A stretch of DNA of 64,000 nucleotides from positions 62,001 through 126,000 of the forward strand of contig NZ_AYKF01000066.1 in NCBI RefSeq assembly GCF_003732545.1, read 5' to 3'. The notes under the pieces were generated by a model. It worked only from the letters and a program-made list of their open reading frames with translations, ran no database searches and had not been told where the DNA came from. The position numbers and the translations under genes were made by a program. The stretch's first letter is position 1. Each line of letters begins with the position of its first letter. Source of the stretch: Salinisphaera orenii subsp. halophila YIM 95161 (lineage in GTDB: Bacteria > Pseudomonadota > Gammaproteobacteria > Nevskiales > Salinisphaeraceae). Positions 19,475 through 29,096 of the stretch are shown here, one piece after another.

Positions 19475-20884
19475 ATGTCCAAACGAGTCTTTGTTCTCGA
19501 CACCAACGTGCTCATGCACGACCCGACGGCGCTGTTTCGCTTCCAGGAGCACGACATCTTCATCCCGATGGTCGTGCTCGAAGAGCTCGACGCCGGCAAG
19601 AAGGGCGTGTCCGAAGTCGCGCGCAACGTGCGCCAGGTCAGCCGTTTTCTCGACACGCTGATGGCGCGCCACACGCACGCCGAGATCGACGCCGGCCTGG
19701 CACTCGACCAGGGCGTCGAATTCGCGGCCAGCGCCGACGAGGACGCCCCGCGGGCCAGCGGCCGGCTGTACTTCGAGACCCGCCCGGCCGAGGGCAGCCT
19801 GCCGACCATGCTGCCGGGCAACAAAGCCGACAACTCGATCCTGCTGTCGGCGCTGTCGCTACGCGGCGTGTTCACCGGCGCCGAGGTCGTGCTGGTGTCC
19901 AAGGACATCAACCTGCGGATCAAGGCGTCGGTGATCGGCATCGAGGCCGAGGATTACATCAACGACAAGGTGCTCGAGGACCTCGACCTGCTCTACACCG
20001 GCTACGCCGAGCTGCCGGGCGATTTCTGGAGCACGCACGGCCAGAACATGGATTCCTGGCAGGAGGCCGGGCGCACCTTCTACCAGCTCAGCGGCCCGGA
20101 AGTCACCGACTGGCATCTCAACGAGCTGCTCTATTTCGGCCGCGAGAACGACATCGAGCTCATCACCCGCGAGCTCGACGGCGACGCCGCCACCCTCGAA
20201 CTCGCCGACGACTACCGCACCGGCAAGGGCTCGGTCTGGGGGGTGAACGCGCGCAACCGCGAACAGAACTTCGCGCTCAACCTGCTCATGGACCCGGAGA
20301 TCGATTTCGTCACCCTGCTCGGCGCCGCGGGCACCGGCAAGACGCTGCTCACGCTCGCCGCGGCGCTGGCGCAGACGCTGGACGAATCACGCTATCGCGA
20401 GATCATCATGACCCGCGTGACCGTGCCGGTCGGCGACGACATCGGCTTTCTGCCCGGCACCGAGGAAGAGAAGATGACGCCCTGGATGGGCGCGCTCATG
20501 GACAACCTCGAGGTGCTCACCGGCAACGGCGGCGGCTCCGACTGGGAGCGCGCGGCCACCAACGAGCTGCTGTCCAAGCGCATCAAGATCCGTTCGGTCA
20601 ACTTCATGCGCGGTCGCACCTTCCTCGAGCGCTTCATCATCCTGGACGAGGCCCAGAATCTGACCCCCAAGCAGATGAAGACGCTGATCACCCGCGCCGG
20701 GCCGGGCACCAAGTTCGTCTGCCTGGGCAACCTGGCCCAGATCGACACGCCCTATCTCACCGAGACCACCTCGGGCCTGACCAACGTGGTGGACCGGTTC
20801 CGGAACTGGCGTCATGCCGGCCATGTGACGCTCGCACGCGGCGAACGCTCGCGTCTGGCCGACTACGCCTCTGATAAACTCTGA
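19475..20884 (+). CDS. PhoH-family protein with N-terminal PIN domain
   Basis: The 469-residue protein fuses a PIN domain (RVFVLDTNVLMHDPTALFRF, with acidic residues for a nuclease site, about residues 1-150) to a PhoH ATPase domain (P-loop GAAGTGKTLL around 282-291, RGRTFLERFIILDEAQNLTP for Walker B). PIN-PhoH proteins are proposed RNA-cleaving helicases of the YlaK type. The cellular substrate is unknown. It stands alone between bcp and glcD; the ATG fits the first conserved residues. Confidence 0.92.
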   Translation: MSKRVFVLDTNVLMHDPTALFRFQEHDIFIPMVVLEELDAGKKGVSEVARNVRQVSRFLDTLMARHTHAEIDAGLALDQGVEFAASADEDAPRASGRLYFETRPAEGSLPTMLPGNKADNSILLSALSLRGVFTGAEVVLVSKDINLRIKASVIGIEAEDYINDKVLEDLDLLYTGYAELPGDFWSTHGQNMDSWQEAGRTFYQLSGPEVTDWHLNELLYFGRENDIELITRELDGDAATLELADDYRTGKGSVWGVNARNREQNFALNLLMDPEIDFVTLLGAAGTGKTLLTLAAALAQTLDESRYREIIMTRVTVPVGDDIGFLPGTEEEKMTPWMGALMDNLEVLTGNGGGSDWERAATNELLSKRIKIRSVNFMRGRTFLERFIILDEAQNLTPKQMKTLITRAGPGTKFVCLGNLAQIDTPYLTETTSGLTNVVDRFRNWRHAGHVTLARGERSRLADYASDKL

Positions 20885-20947
20885 ATCGAATCAGGCTTCA
20901 AGAACCGCTTGCAGCGCTCACAGCGCGCGCAGGCGCCAGGAGTTTCC

Positions 20948-22453
20948 ATGGCCCATGCCGATCTTGCCGCGTCGACCGAGCAGGCGCTCGGTGGCGCGCC
21001 CCGGAAACAGCAGCTCATCGAGCGGCTCACGGCGGAGTTGCCCGCCGATATCGTGCTGCACGCGGACGAGGATCTGCGCCCGTTCGAATGCGACGGCCTG
21101 TCGGCTTATCGCCAGGTGCCGATGATCGTGGTGCTGCCGTCGACCATCGCCCAGGTCCAGACAACCATGCGCATCTGCCACGCCAACGACGTGCCGGTGG
21201 TCGCCCGCGGCGCCGGCACCGGCCTGTCGGGCGGCGCGCTGCCGCTGGACGACGGCGTCCTGCTGTCGCTGGCCAAGTTCAACCGCATCCTGGACATCGA
21301 CACCGACAACCGACGGGCCACGGTCCAGCCCGGCGTGCGCAACCTCGCGATCTCCGAGGCGGTATCGCATCTCGGGCTCTACTATGCGCCCGACCCGTCC
21401 TCCCAGATCGCCTGTTCGATCGGCGGCAACGTGGCCGAGAATTCGGGCGGCGTTCACTGTCTGAAATACGGCCTGACCACCCACAACATCGTCCAGATCG
21501 AGATCGTGACCGTGGAGGGCGAGCGCCTGACCATCGGCAGCAGCGCGCTGGACAGCCCCGGTTTCGACCTGCTCGCGCTGATGACCGGTTCCGAGGGCCT
21601 GCTCGGGGTGATCGTCGAGGTCACGGTCAAGCTGCTGGCCAAGCCGGAGCTGGCGCGGGTCGCCCTGGTGGCCTTCGACGACGTCCGCAAGGCCGGCGAC
21701 GCCGTGGCCGCGATCATCCAGGCCGGCATCGTGCCTGCGGGCCTGGAGATGCTGGACAACCCGGCGATCGTGGCCACCGAGGAATTCGTCCACGCGGGCT
21801 ACCCCAAGGACGCCGCCGCCATCCTGCTCTGCGAGGTCGACGGTACCGAAGCCGAGGTGGAGGAGGACATCGAACGCGTGCGCGAGGTCGTCGAGCGCGA
21901 GGGCGCGACCGAGGTCCGCATCTCGCGCGACGACGCCGAGCGCGCCCTGTTCTGGGCCGGACGCAAGGCCGCCTTCCCGGCCATGGGCCGCATCTCGCCG
22001 GACTACTACTGCATGGACGGCACGATCCCGCGCAAGGCTCTCGCTGAGGTGCTGATCGGCATCGGCGAGCTGTCGGAAGAATACGGCCAGCGCGTGGCCA
22101 ACGTCTTCCACGCCGGCGACGGCAATCTGCATCCGCTGATCCTCTACGACGCCAATCAGGAAGGCGAGCTGGAGCGCACGGAAGCCTTCGGCGGCGCGAT
22201 CTGCCGGCTGTGCCTGGAGCACGGCGGCTCGATCACCGGCGAGCACGGCGTCGGGGTCGAGAAGATCGACCAGATGTGCGTGCAGTTCCCCTCGGCCGAG
22301 CTGACCCAGTTCCATGCGGTCAAGGAAGCCTTCGATCCGAAGGGCCTGCTCAATCCGGGCAAGGCCGTGCCCACCCTGCACCGCTGCGCCGAATTCGGCG
22401 CCATGCATGTCCACAACGGCGAACTGCCCCACCCCGAACTGGAGCGACTGTGA
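20948..22453 (+). CDS. glcD: Glycolate dehydrogenase subunit GlcD (FAD-linked)
   Basis: The 501-residue flavoprotein oxidises glycolate to glyoxylate with GlcE and GlcF. The FAD-binding PCMH fold shows VPVVARGAGTGLSGGALP and IACSIGGNVAENSGGVHCLK, and the C-terminal domain carries NVFHAGDGNLHPL and GGSITGEHGVGVEK. The ATG at 20948 follows CAGGAG. Its stop overlaps the glcE start (GTGA), and the order glcD-glcE-glcF is standard. A D-lactate dehydrogenase could share the fold, but the three-gene set favours glycolate. Confidence 0.95.
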   Translation: MAHADLAASTEQALGGAPRKQQLIERLTAELPADIVLHADEDLRPFECDGLSAYRQVPMIVVLPSTIAQVQTTMRICHANDVPVVARGAGTGLSGGALPLDDGVLLSLAKFNRILDIDTDNRRATVQPGVRNLAISEAVSHLGLYYAPDPSSQIACSIGGNVAENSGGVHCLKYGLTTHNIVQIEIVTVEGERLTIGSSALDSPGFDLLALMTGSEGLLGVIVEVTVKLLAKPELARVALVAFDDVRKAGDAVAAIIQAGIVPAGLEMLDNPAIVATEEFVHAGYPKDAAAILLCEVDGTEAEVEEDIERVREVVEREGATEVRISRDDAERALFWAGRKAAFPAMGRISPDYYCMDGTIPRKALAEVLIGIGELSEEYGQRVANVFHAGDGNLHPLILYDANQEGELERTEAFGGAICRLCLEHGGSITGEHGVGVEKIDQMCVQFPSAELTQFHAVKEAFDPKGLLNPGKAVPTLHRCAEFGAMHVHNGELPHPELERL

Positions 22454-23511
22454 GCGAGCACGCCGATCTGAGCCGGGAGCTGAGCGAACGCGTCGCCGAC
22501 GCCGCGGCCCGCGAGGCGCCGCTGGCGATCCGCGGCGGCGGCACCAAGGCGTTTCTGGGCGAGCGCGCCGAGGGTGAGGCGCTGGACGTGACCGGGCACC
22601 GCGGCATCGTGTCCTACGAGCCGGGCGAGCTGGTGCTCACCGCGCGCGCCGGCACGCCGCTGACCAAGATCGAGGCCGCGCTCGCCGACGCCGGTCAGAT
22701 GCTGCCCTTCGAGCCGCCACACCACGGTGCGAACGCGACCCTGGGCGGGACCATCGCCGCCGGCATGTCCGGGCCCGGCCGGCCATTCTTCGGCGCCGCC
22801 CGCGATCTCGTGCTGGGCACGCGCATCGTCAACGGCCGAGGCGAGGATCTGCGTTTCGGTGGCGAGGTCATGAAGAACGTCGCCGGCTACGATCTGTCGC
22901 GGCTGATGGCCGGCGCCCACGGCACGCTCGGCGTGCTGCTGGAGATCAGCCTCAAGGTACTGCCGGCCCCACGTGCGCGCGCCACGCGGGTGTTCGAGCA
23001 CGACGCCGCCACGGCCATCGAGCAGATCAACGCCTGGCAGCGCAAGCCGTGGCCGATCACCGCCGCCTACTGGGAGGACGGCCGCACCTATCTGCGGCTG
23101 GCCGGCGCACAGTCCTCGGTGGACTCGGCCATCCGGGCGCTCGGCGGCGAAGCGCTGACCGACGACGGCACCTTCTGGCAGAGCGTGCGCGAGCAGACGC
23201 GCGAATTCTTCGAAGGCGACGACCCGCTGTGGCGCTTGTCCGTGGCCCCGGCCACACCCATGATGGATCTTGAGGGGCCGACGGCGCTCGACTGGGCCGG
23301 CGCCCAGCGCTGGCTGCGATCGGCCGCACCCGCGGAGACGGTCCGCGCGGCGGTATCGAGCCACAGCGGCCACGCCAGCATTCATCGCGGTGACGCGTCG
23401 CCGCGTTTTCATCCATTGCCCAAGGCGCTGATGGCGCTGCATCGGCGCATCAAGCAATCCGTCGATCCGGCCGGTATTCTCAACCGCGGCCGGCTCTACC
23501 CGGACTTCTGA
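22450..23511 (+). CDS. glcE: Glycolate dehydrogenase subunit GlcE
   Basis: The 353-residue second FAD subunit starts at GTG 22450 overlapping the glcD stop. Its PCMH domain shows APLAIRGGGTKAFLGE, LVLTARAGTPLTKIEAAL and PPHHGANATLGGTIAAGMSG, and FGGEVMKNVAGYDLSRLMAG is typical of GlcE. It is shorter than GlcD, as in E. coli (350). It is needed with GlcD for activity. GlcF follows one base after its stop. Confidence 0.95.
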   Translation: MSEHADLSRELSERVADAAAREAPLAIRGGGTKAFLGERAEGEALDVTGHRGIVSYEPGELVLTARAGTPLTKIEAALADAGQMLPFEPPHHGANATLGGTIAAGMSGPGRPFFGAARDLVLGTRIVNGRGEDLRFGGEVMKNVAGYDLSRLMAGAHGTLGVLLEISLKVLPAPRARATRVFEHDAATAIEQINAWQRKPWPITAAYWEDGRTYLRLAGAQSSVDSAIRALGGEALTDDGTFWQSVREQTREFFEGDDPLWRLSVAPATPMMDLEGPTALDWAGAQRWLRSAAPAETVRAAVSSHSGHASIHRGDASPRFHPLPKALMALHRRIKQSVDPAGILNRGRLYPDF

Positions 23512-23512
23512 T

Positions 23513-24757
23513 ATGCAGACATCGATCATCCCGCAACTGCGCGACACCGCCGACGGCCAGGAGGCCGACCGCATCCTGCGCGCCTGCACCCACTGCGGCT
23601 TCTGTACCGCCACCTGCCCGACCTACCAGCTGGTCGGCGACGAGCGGGACGGCCCGCGCGGGCGCATCTACATGATCAAGCAGGTGCTGGAAGGCGAAGA
23701 GCCGACCGAGAAGACCCAGCGTCATCTCGACCGCTGCCTGACCTGCCGCGCCTGCGAGACCACCTGCCCGTCGGGCGTGGAGTACGCCAAGCTCGCCGAC
23801 ATCGGCCGCGAACTGGTCGATCAGAAGGTGCAGCGGCCGCTGCCGCAGCGGGTCGTGCGCTGGCTGCTGCGTCATATCGTGGCCTACCGAAACCGTTTCG
23901 GTTTCGTCTTCGCGCTCGGCCATTTCTTCAAGCCGCTGCTGGTGGGGCCGCTGGCGCCGCTGCGCCAGAAGATGCCACCGAAACAGGAGCGCATCGACTG
24001 GCCGCAGGCGGACAACACCCAACGCACCATGCTCGTCCATGACGGCTGCGTGCAGCCGGTGGCCGCGCCCAACACCAACGCACACGCCGCGCGCATTCTC
24101 TCGAAGCTCGGCGTGCGCCTGATCGCGCCGAAGGCCAGCGGCTGCTGCGGCGCGCTGTCCCAGCATCTGAGCCACCGCGAGGAGGCGCTGGATTTCGCGC
24201 GCGCCAACATCGATGCCTGGTGGCCGCATATCGAGGCCGGCGCCGAGGCGATCGTGATCACCGCCAGCGGCTGCGGCGCCTCGGTGGCCGAGTACGGCTA
24301 CATGCTGCGCAACGACCCGGTGTACGCGGACAAGGCCGCGCGGGTATCGGAACTCACACGCGATCTAAGCGACGTGCTGGCGCAGGAGGACCTGACCGCG
24401 CTCGGCGACATCGGCGACGGCCGCAAGGTCGCCTATCATCCGCCGTGCACGCTGCAGAACGCCCCCGGCCTGCACGACAACGTCGCCGAGATCCTCACCC
24501 AGGCGGGCTATCAGCTCACCCACGTGCAGGATCCGCATCTGTGCTGCGGCTCCGCGGGGACCTATTCGATCCTGCAGCCGACCATGGCCAACGAGCTGCG
24601 CGAGAACAAGCTCGCCTCGCTCAATGCCGGTGCCCCGGACGTGATCGTGACCGCCAACATCGGCTGCCAGCTGCATCTGGAAGCCGCCGCCGGCATCCCG
24701 GTGCGGCACTGGATCGAGCTGCTGGAACCGCGGATGGCCCAGCCCGCGGCGGCCTGA
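23513..24757 (+). CDS. glcF: Glycolate dehydrogenase iron-sulfur subunit GlcF
   Basis: The 414-residue protein carries two ferredoxin-type clusters near the N-terminus (CTHCGFCTATCPTY and CLTCRACETTCPSGV) and two cysteine-rich CCG modules (SGCCGALSQH and CCGSAGTYS) that relay electrons to the quinone pool. Length equals E. coli GlcF (407) closely. It ends the glcDEF unit. The next gene is convergent, 12 bp away. Confidence 0.96.
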   Translation: MQTSIIPQLRDTADGQEADRILRACTHCGFCTATCPTYQLVGDERDGPRGRIYMIKQVLEGEEPTEKTQRHLDRCLTCRACETTCPSGVEYAKLADIGRELVDQKVQRPLPQRVVRWLLRHIVAYRNRFGFVFALGHFFKPLLVGPLAPLRQKMPPKQERIDWPQADNTQRTMLVHDGCVQPVAAPNTNAHAARILSKLGVRLIAPKASGCCGALSQHLSHREEALDFARANIDAWWPHIEAGAEAIVITASGCGASVAEYGYMLRNDPVYADKAARVSELTRDLSDVLAQEDLTALGDIGDGRKVAYHPPCTLQNAPGLHDNVAEILTQAGYQLTHVQDPHLCCGSAGTYSILQPTMANELRENKLASLNAGAPDVIVTANIGCQLHLEAAAGIPVRHWIELLEPRMAQPAAA

Positions 24758-24769
24758 GGCCGCCGCGTC

Positions 24770-25855
24770 TCAGCCGGCCCGCAGGCCGCGCGTCTCGGCC
24801 TCGGGCGGCACGTATGTTCGCGGCCACGCCTTGATCACGGCGTGGACGACGGTCGCCAGTGGAATGGCGAAGAACACGCCCCAGAAGCCCCACACGCCGC
24901 CGAAGAAGAGCACTGCGGTGATGATGGCAACGGGGTGGAGGTCCACCGCCTCCGAGAACAGCACCGGCACCAGCACGTTGCCGTCGAGCATCTGGAGCAC
25001 GATATAGGCGACCAGCACGTACAGCGTCTGGGCCTCCATGCCCCACTGCGCATAGGCGACCAGCATCACCGGCACGGTCATGCCGAACGCGCCGATGTAG
25101 GGTACGAGCACCGAGAACCCGACCAGGGCGGACAGCAGCATCGCGTACTTGAGCCCGAGCAGCGTGAACGTCGCGTAGGCGGCCACCCAGACTATGGCGA
25201 TCTCCACTGCCTTGCCGCGGATGTAGTTGCCGAGCTGGGCGTTGACATCCCACCAGACCGACTGCACCAGCCCGCGATTGCGCGGCACGAAACCCGCGAT
25301 CCAGATCAGGATCTGGTGCTTGTCGCGCAGCATGAAGAACACCATCAGCGGCACGAGCAGAATATAGACGCCGAGATACAGCAGCCCCACCCCGACCACC
25401 AGCGACCGCGTGACCAGCGACTGGCGCCAGGAGGCGACGTCGATCGTGGTGGTGTTCAGCAGCGCATCGATCTGCTCGCCGGTGATCAGCGCCGGATAGC
25501 GCGAGGGCAGCGACGCGATCCACGTCTGGATACGATCGATCAACGCCGGCAGTTCCTGCACGATCTGGCCCGCCTGACGGGTGAGCAGCGGCAGCAGCGC
25601 AAAGCTCACCCAGACCACGCTCAGCAGCAGAGCCGTCGAGAGCAGCGCGGCGCCCACCCAGCGCGGCACCCGCAGCCGCTCGAGCCGACAGACCGGCCCG
25701 TCGAGCAGATAGGCGACCACCACCGAGGCCAGCACGGGCGTGAGCAGCCGGCCGAAGAGCATGAGCAGGACGAGGCCGCTGAGCAGAATCAGCGCGAGCG
25801 CGACCACCTGCGGATCGGAGAAATGCCGGGCGAACCAGGAGCGGATGATGTTCAT
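24770..25855 (-). CDS. PerM-type permease (AI-2E transporter family)
   Basis: The 361-residue integral membrane protein has about eight hydrophobic segments. Typical motifs are LTPVLASVVVAYLLDGPVCRLE at the N-terminus and GFSVLVPYIGAFGMTVPVMLVA, MLDGNVLVPVLFSEAVDLHPV and FGGVWGFWGVFFAIPLATVV in the second half. Members include PerM and TqsA; the substrate is unassigned. It is convergent with glcF. The ATG is preceded by a poor ribosome site and by a tandem 30-bp repeat. Confidence 0.9.
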   Translation of the reverse strand: MNIIRSWFARHFSDPQVVALALILLSGLVLLMLFGRLLTPVLASVVVAYLLDGPVCRLERLRVPRWVGAALLSTALLLSVVWVSFALLPLLTRQAGQIVQELPALIDRIQTWIASLPSRYPALITGEQIDALLNTTTIDVASWRQSLVTRSLVVGVGLLYLGVYILLVPLMVFFMLRDKHQILIWIAGFVPRNRGLVQSVWWDVNAQLGNYIRGKAVEIAIVWVAAYATFTLLGLKYAMLLSALVGFSVLVPYIGAFGMTVPVMLVAYAQWGMEAQTLYVLVAYIVLQMLDGNVLVPVLFSEAVDLHPVAIITAVLFFGGVWGFWGVFFAIPLATVVHAVIKAWPRTYVPPEAETRGLRAG

Positions 25856-25874
25856 GCCGCGAGCCCGTCGACGA

Positions 25875-25934
25875 GACGCGGTCCGCCGGGGCCACCCCCC
25901 GGATGACGCGGTCCGCCGGGGCCACCCCCCGGAT
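25875..25934. repeat. Perfect tandem 30-bp duplication upstream of the PerM-type gene
   Basis: Two identical 30-bp units (25875-25904 and 25905-25934) start with GACGCGGTCCGCC. Each contains CCGGGG and CCCCGG arms that can pair. They lie 20 bp before the permease start on its 5' side and 115 bp before the start of the divergent protease gene. Confidence 0.9.
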
Positions 25935-26049
25935 GGTGCCTGTTGTGCTGTTGAACCACTCTGTCTCCTTGTCTCGCATCGATGCAGGCGCTTCGCGGGC
26001 AGTTTAATGGAATGAACGAATCACGCTAACCTGAGTCTCACTGGGACCG

Positions 26050-27585
26050 ATGTCGGAAAGACTCTTCGTGCGCGCGACCCCCATCCTCGTCCGCTGGCTC
26101 GCGGGCTGCCTGGCGTGTTTCATTGTCATGGCGACCGCCAGCGCGGCACGCGACTATCAGCTGCCGACCATCGGTCAGCCCGCCGATGCGTATATGTCGC
26201 CGGCCAAGGAGGACAAGCTGGGGCGGCAGGTCGTTTCCGAACTGCTCGGCCGCGGCATGATCATCGAGGACACGCTGCTGTCCGAATACGTCAATCAGGT
26301 CGGCCGCCGGCTGGTCAGTCACACCTCGGGCGACGCGGGCGACTTCCAGTTCTACGTCATCGACAGCGCACAGGTGAACGCCTTCGCACTGCCGGGCGGC
26401 TATGTGGGCATCAATGCCGGCCTGCTCACCGAGACCGACAACGAGAGCGAACTCGCCGGCGTCATGAGCCACGAGATCGCGCACGTCACCCAGCGCCACA
26501 TCGCCCGCCAGATCGAGGCGACGTCGGGCATGGGCTGGGCGACCGCCGCAGCGGTCCTGCTCGCGGCCGTCGCCGGCGGCGGCGACCCCGACGCCATCTC
26601 GGCCGCCGTGGCCGCCGGTGTGTCCAACCTCGGCCAGCAGCAGACCAACTACACCCGCTCGCACGAATACGAGGCCGATCGCCTGGGCATCCGTACGCTG
26701 GCCGCGGCCGGCTACGACCCCGATGCCATGTCGAGCTTCTTCGCGAAGATGCAGCGTCGTGCCCGTCTTTACGGCACCCAACTGCCACAGATTCTGCTCT
26801 CGCATCCGGTGAGCAACACGCGCATGGCCGAGGCCGAATCCCGAGCCGCCGACTACGGCGCGATCGACGTTCGCGAGTCGCCCGAATACGCCCTGATGAA
26901 GGAGCGCGCGCGCGTGCTCGCCGGGCGTCAGCTGGGTGATCTCGCGCGTTACTACGAGGATCGGCGCGACGACGGCCGCCCGGCACCCGCGCTGGACTAC
27001 GGCTACGCCCTGGTGCTGAACCGACTCGGCCGCAACCAGAAGGCGGCCGAGCTGCTGCAGCCGCTGGCGCGGGCCCATCCCGACATGCTCGCCTATCGAC
27101 TGGCCCTGGCGCACACCTATTCGCGCGCCGGCCAGCTCGCCACGGCACGGCGCCAGCTCGACGCCATCCGGGCGGATTTTCCCGACAGCGCGGCCGCCAA
27201 GCTGGATTACGCACGCACACTCATCGAGGCCGGCGAGGCCGACGCAGCGCGCGATTACCTGCTCGGCGAAACCGAACTGCTGACCAGTGCCTCGGAAGCA
27301 CAGGAGATGCTCGCGCGCGCCGCCGGCAAGGAGGGGCGACTCGGCGAGGCCTACTATCGCCAGGCCCGGTTCCATGCGATGCGCGGCGCCTACGCACCGG
27401 CCATCAACCAGCTGCGCGCCGCGCTGCAGACCGCCGATCTGAACGCCTTCGACGAAAGCCGCCTGCGCGCACAGCTCGATCAGATCGTGCGCGCCTGTCA
27501 CGACGCTTGGTCCGAGCGCGAATGTCGCGAGCGCGTCAATGAAGACGCACGGCCCGGCTCGACGCGCCGCGGTTCCGCGCGATGA
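26050..27585 (+). CDS. bepA: BepA-like M48 periplasmic metalloprotease with TPR tail
   Basis: The 511-residue protein has an N-terminal hydrophobic signal (about 13-33), the zinc motif HEIAH (His141, Glu142, His145), a third ligand in SHEYEAD (Glu206) and a C-terminal helical repeat region. This layout is that of E. coli BepA/YfgC (487), which oversees assembly or removal of outer-membrane proteins such as LptD. LapB/LapA genes downstream on the other strand also serve envelope quality control, though convergent orientation makes co-transcription impossible. A LoiP/YcaL-type protease is less likely because of the TPR region. Confidence 0.9.
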   Translation: MSERLFVRATPILVRWLAGCLACFIVMATASAARDYQLPTIGQPADAYMSPAKEDKLGRQVVSELLGRGMIIEDTLLSEYVNQVGRRLVSHTSGDAGDFQFYVIDSAQVNAFALPGGYVGINAGLLTETDNESELAGVMSHEIAHVTQRHIARQIEATSGMGWATAAAVLLAAVAGGGDPDAISAAVAAGVSNLGQQQTNYTRSHEYEADRLGIRTLAAAGYDPDAMSSFFAKMQRRARLYGTQLPQILLSHPVSNTRMAEAESRAADYGAIDVRESPEYALMKERARVLAGRQLGDLARYYEDRRDDGRPAPALDYGYALVLNRLGRNQKAAELLQPLARAHPDMLAYRLALAHTYSRAGQLATARRQLDAIRADFPDSAAAKLDYARTLIEAGEADAARDYLLGETELLTSASEAQEMLARAAGKEGRLGEAYYRQARFHAMRGAYAPAINQLRAALQTADLNAFDESRLRAQLDQIVRACHDAWSERECRERVNEDARPGSTRRGSAR

Positions 27586-27613
27586 TTCAGCACGCAGCGC
27601 ACGGCGGGCACTT

Positions 27614-27897
27614 CTAGAGCCCCCGTTGACACCTCATGCGAACGCCGCGTTGGAGACCGCCTATCGTGGGCGGCAAGACGCGATTCGCCGATCGCGGCGA
27701 GCGACGATCAATACTCGCAACGCCGCAGAGGGCCCGTGATTGTTTCATGCGCGTCCCGACCCGTAGGGCCGAGCGCTGTCGTACAGCAATCCAGCGTTGT
27801 CGCGCGCTTGCGCCGACCTACTGCGCGGCGCTTACTGCGCCTTGTCTTGCCGCACGACAGCGCTTGGCGCGGGCTCATGAGTGTCAACAGGCCCTAG
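27614..27897. mobile_element. MITE-like element with CTAG flanks next to lapB
   Basis: CTAG occurs at 27614-27617 and 27894-27897. Just inside, the left end reads AGCCCCCGTTGACACCTCATG and the right end, on the opposite strand, GGCCTGTTGACACTCATG, so the ends form imperfect inverted repeats sharing GTTGACAC and TCATG. The 276-bp interior has no believable gene. The right CTAG contains the lapB stop codon (TAG). The CTAG target suggests an IS5-type transposase acting in trans. The ends have small indels, so this copy is probably old. Confidence 0.6.
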
Positions 27898-29096
27898 AGC
27901 AGGCGGGCACTCCGGGTCGGCGCTGTCTCGCCGGGACGCACATCCCGCACGGGCGTGACCGTATTCCACTGCCGGCAGCTCGGACACTGCCAATGCAGGT
28001 AGCGCCCCGCGAATCCGCACTGCCCGCAGTGATAGAGCGGCTGACGTTCGATGATGCGGCCAAGCGACTGCCGCAGACTGTCGAGCGGGCCGGTGAGATT
28101 GCTGCGCGTCTGCGACCAGGTCAGGTCGAGCAGATGATAGAAGCCGATCCAGTTCGGTTCGGATTGCAGATACTGCGAGATGTGCGCGATCGCTTCGTCG
28201 ACGCGACCCTGGCGCTCCAGCAGGCGCGCATAGGCCACATGCGGGTGCGCCCCATCGCATAGCGGCATCAGCTCGCGCAGGAACTGGGCGTAGCCGCGCT
28301 CGTCATGCAGTGCCGCATGACAGCGCCGCATCGGCTCGACGATTTCGGAGACGAATGCTGCGTCCTGGCGCAGGATCTGGCGGCAGGCGCGAATCGCGGC
28401 CCGGTGTTCGCCGCCCTGCTCCGCGACCGCGCCCGCGATCAGGCTCGCCCGGGCACAGTCCCGAAAGGAATGGCGCGCGGCCTTGAGATGGCGTTGCAGC
28501 GCCTCGTGCGCGCCTTCACTGCGGGCCTGCTCCGCCAGCTCGCAGAAATACTGCGCGATCACCGGGCGCAGCGAGGTTCCGCGTACCGTCTCGAGGCGAC
28601 GCGTCGTCTCGATGGCCTGTGACCAGTCCCGCTCCTGCTCGTAGATCGCGATCAGCCCGGTCAGGGACCGGTCCAGAAACAGGTTCTGGTCGGCAAGCTC
28701 GCGGAACAGATTCTCCGCCCGATCGAGCACGCCCGCCCGCAGATAATCCTGGGCCAGTTCGTAACGCGCCTGATTGCGATGCGCCGCTTTCAGATTCGGA
28801 CGCGCCACCAGATTCTGGTGAACACGCAGTGCCCGATCGACCTCGCCCTGGCGACGAAAGAGATTGCCGAGCGCGATATGGGTCTCGGCGGTATCGTTGT
28901 CGACGTCGAGCAGGCGCACGAAGGCGGCGATCGCGCGATCCGCATCGTCGTTGACCAGATGGCTGATGCCGCGCAGATAGTCGGCGTTGACCGGTGCCGG
29001 CGGCTCGTCCGGATCCCGGCTTCGGCCCCGCGCATACCACCCCGATGCCGCCGCGACCGGCAGCAGGAGCAGCAGCACCCAGATGCCGTCAAGCAT
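27894..29096 (-). CDS. lapB: LPS assembly regulator LapB (YciM)
   Basis: The 400-residue protein has one N-terminal membrane segment (MLDGIWVLLLLLPVAAASGW), a long TPR array, and a C-terminal rubredoxin-like zinc module with Cys357, 360, 371 and 374 (CGQC...CPSC). Architecture and length match E. coli LapB (389). LapB adapts LpxC for FtsH degradation and so sets LPS synthesis. Its start overlaps the lapA end by 8 bp. Its TAG stop lies within the CTAG flank of the adjacent element. Confidence 0.95.
   Translation of the reverse strand: MLDGIWVLLLLLPVAAASGWYARGRSRDPDEPPAPVNADYLRGISHLVNDDADRAIAAFVRLLDVDNDTAETHIALGNLFRRQGEVDRALRVHQNLVARPNLKAAHRNQARYELAQDYLRAGVLDRAENLFRELADQNLFLDRSLTGLIAIYEQERDWSQAIETTRRLETVRGTSLRPVIAQYFCELAEQARSEGAHEALQRHLKAARHSFRDCARASLIAGAVAEQGGEHRAAIRACRQILRQDAAFVSEIVEPMRRCHAALHDERGYAQFLRELMPLCDGAHPHVAYARLLERQGRVDEAIAHISQYLQSEPNWIGFYHLLDLTWSQTRSNLTGPLDSLRQSLGRIIERQPLYHCGQCGFAGRYLHWQCPSCRQWNTVTPVRDVRPGETAPTRSARLL

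Noticed and set aside
27636-28262. 208-codon plus-strand frame across the element and lapB
   Set aside because: It crosses the CTAG-flanked element and runs antisense to lapB; composition is Arg-rich without motifs.
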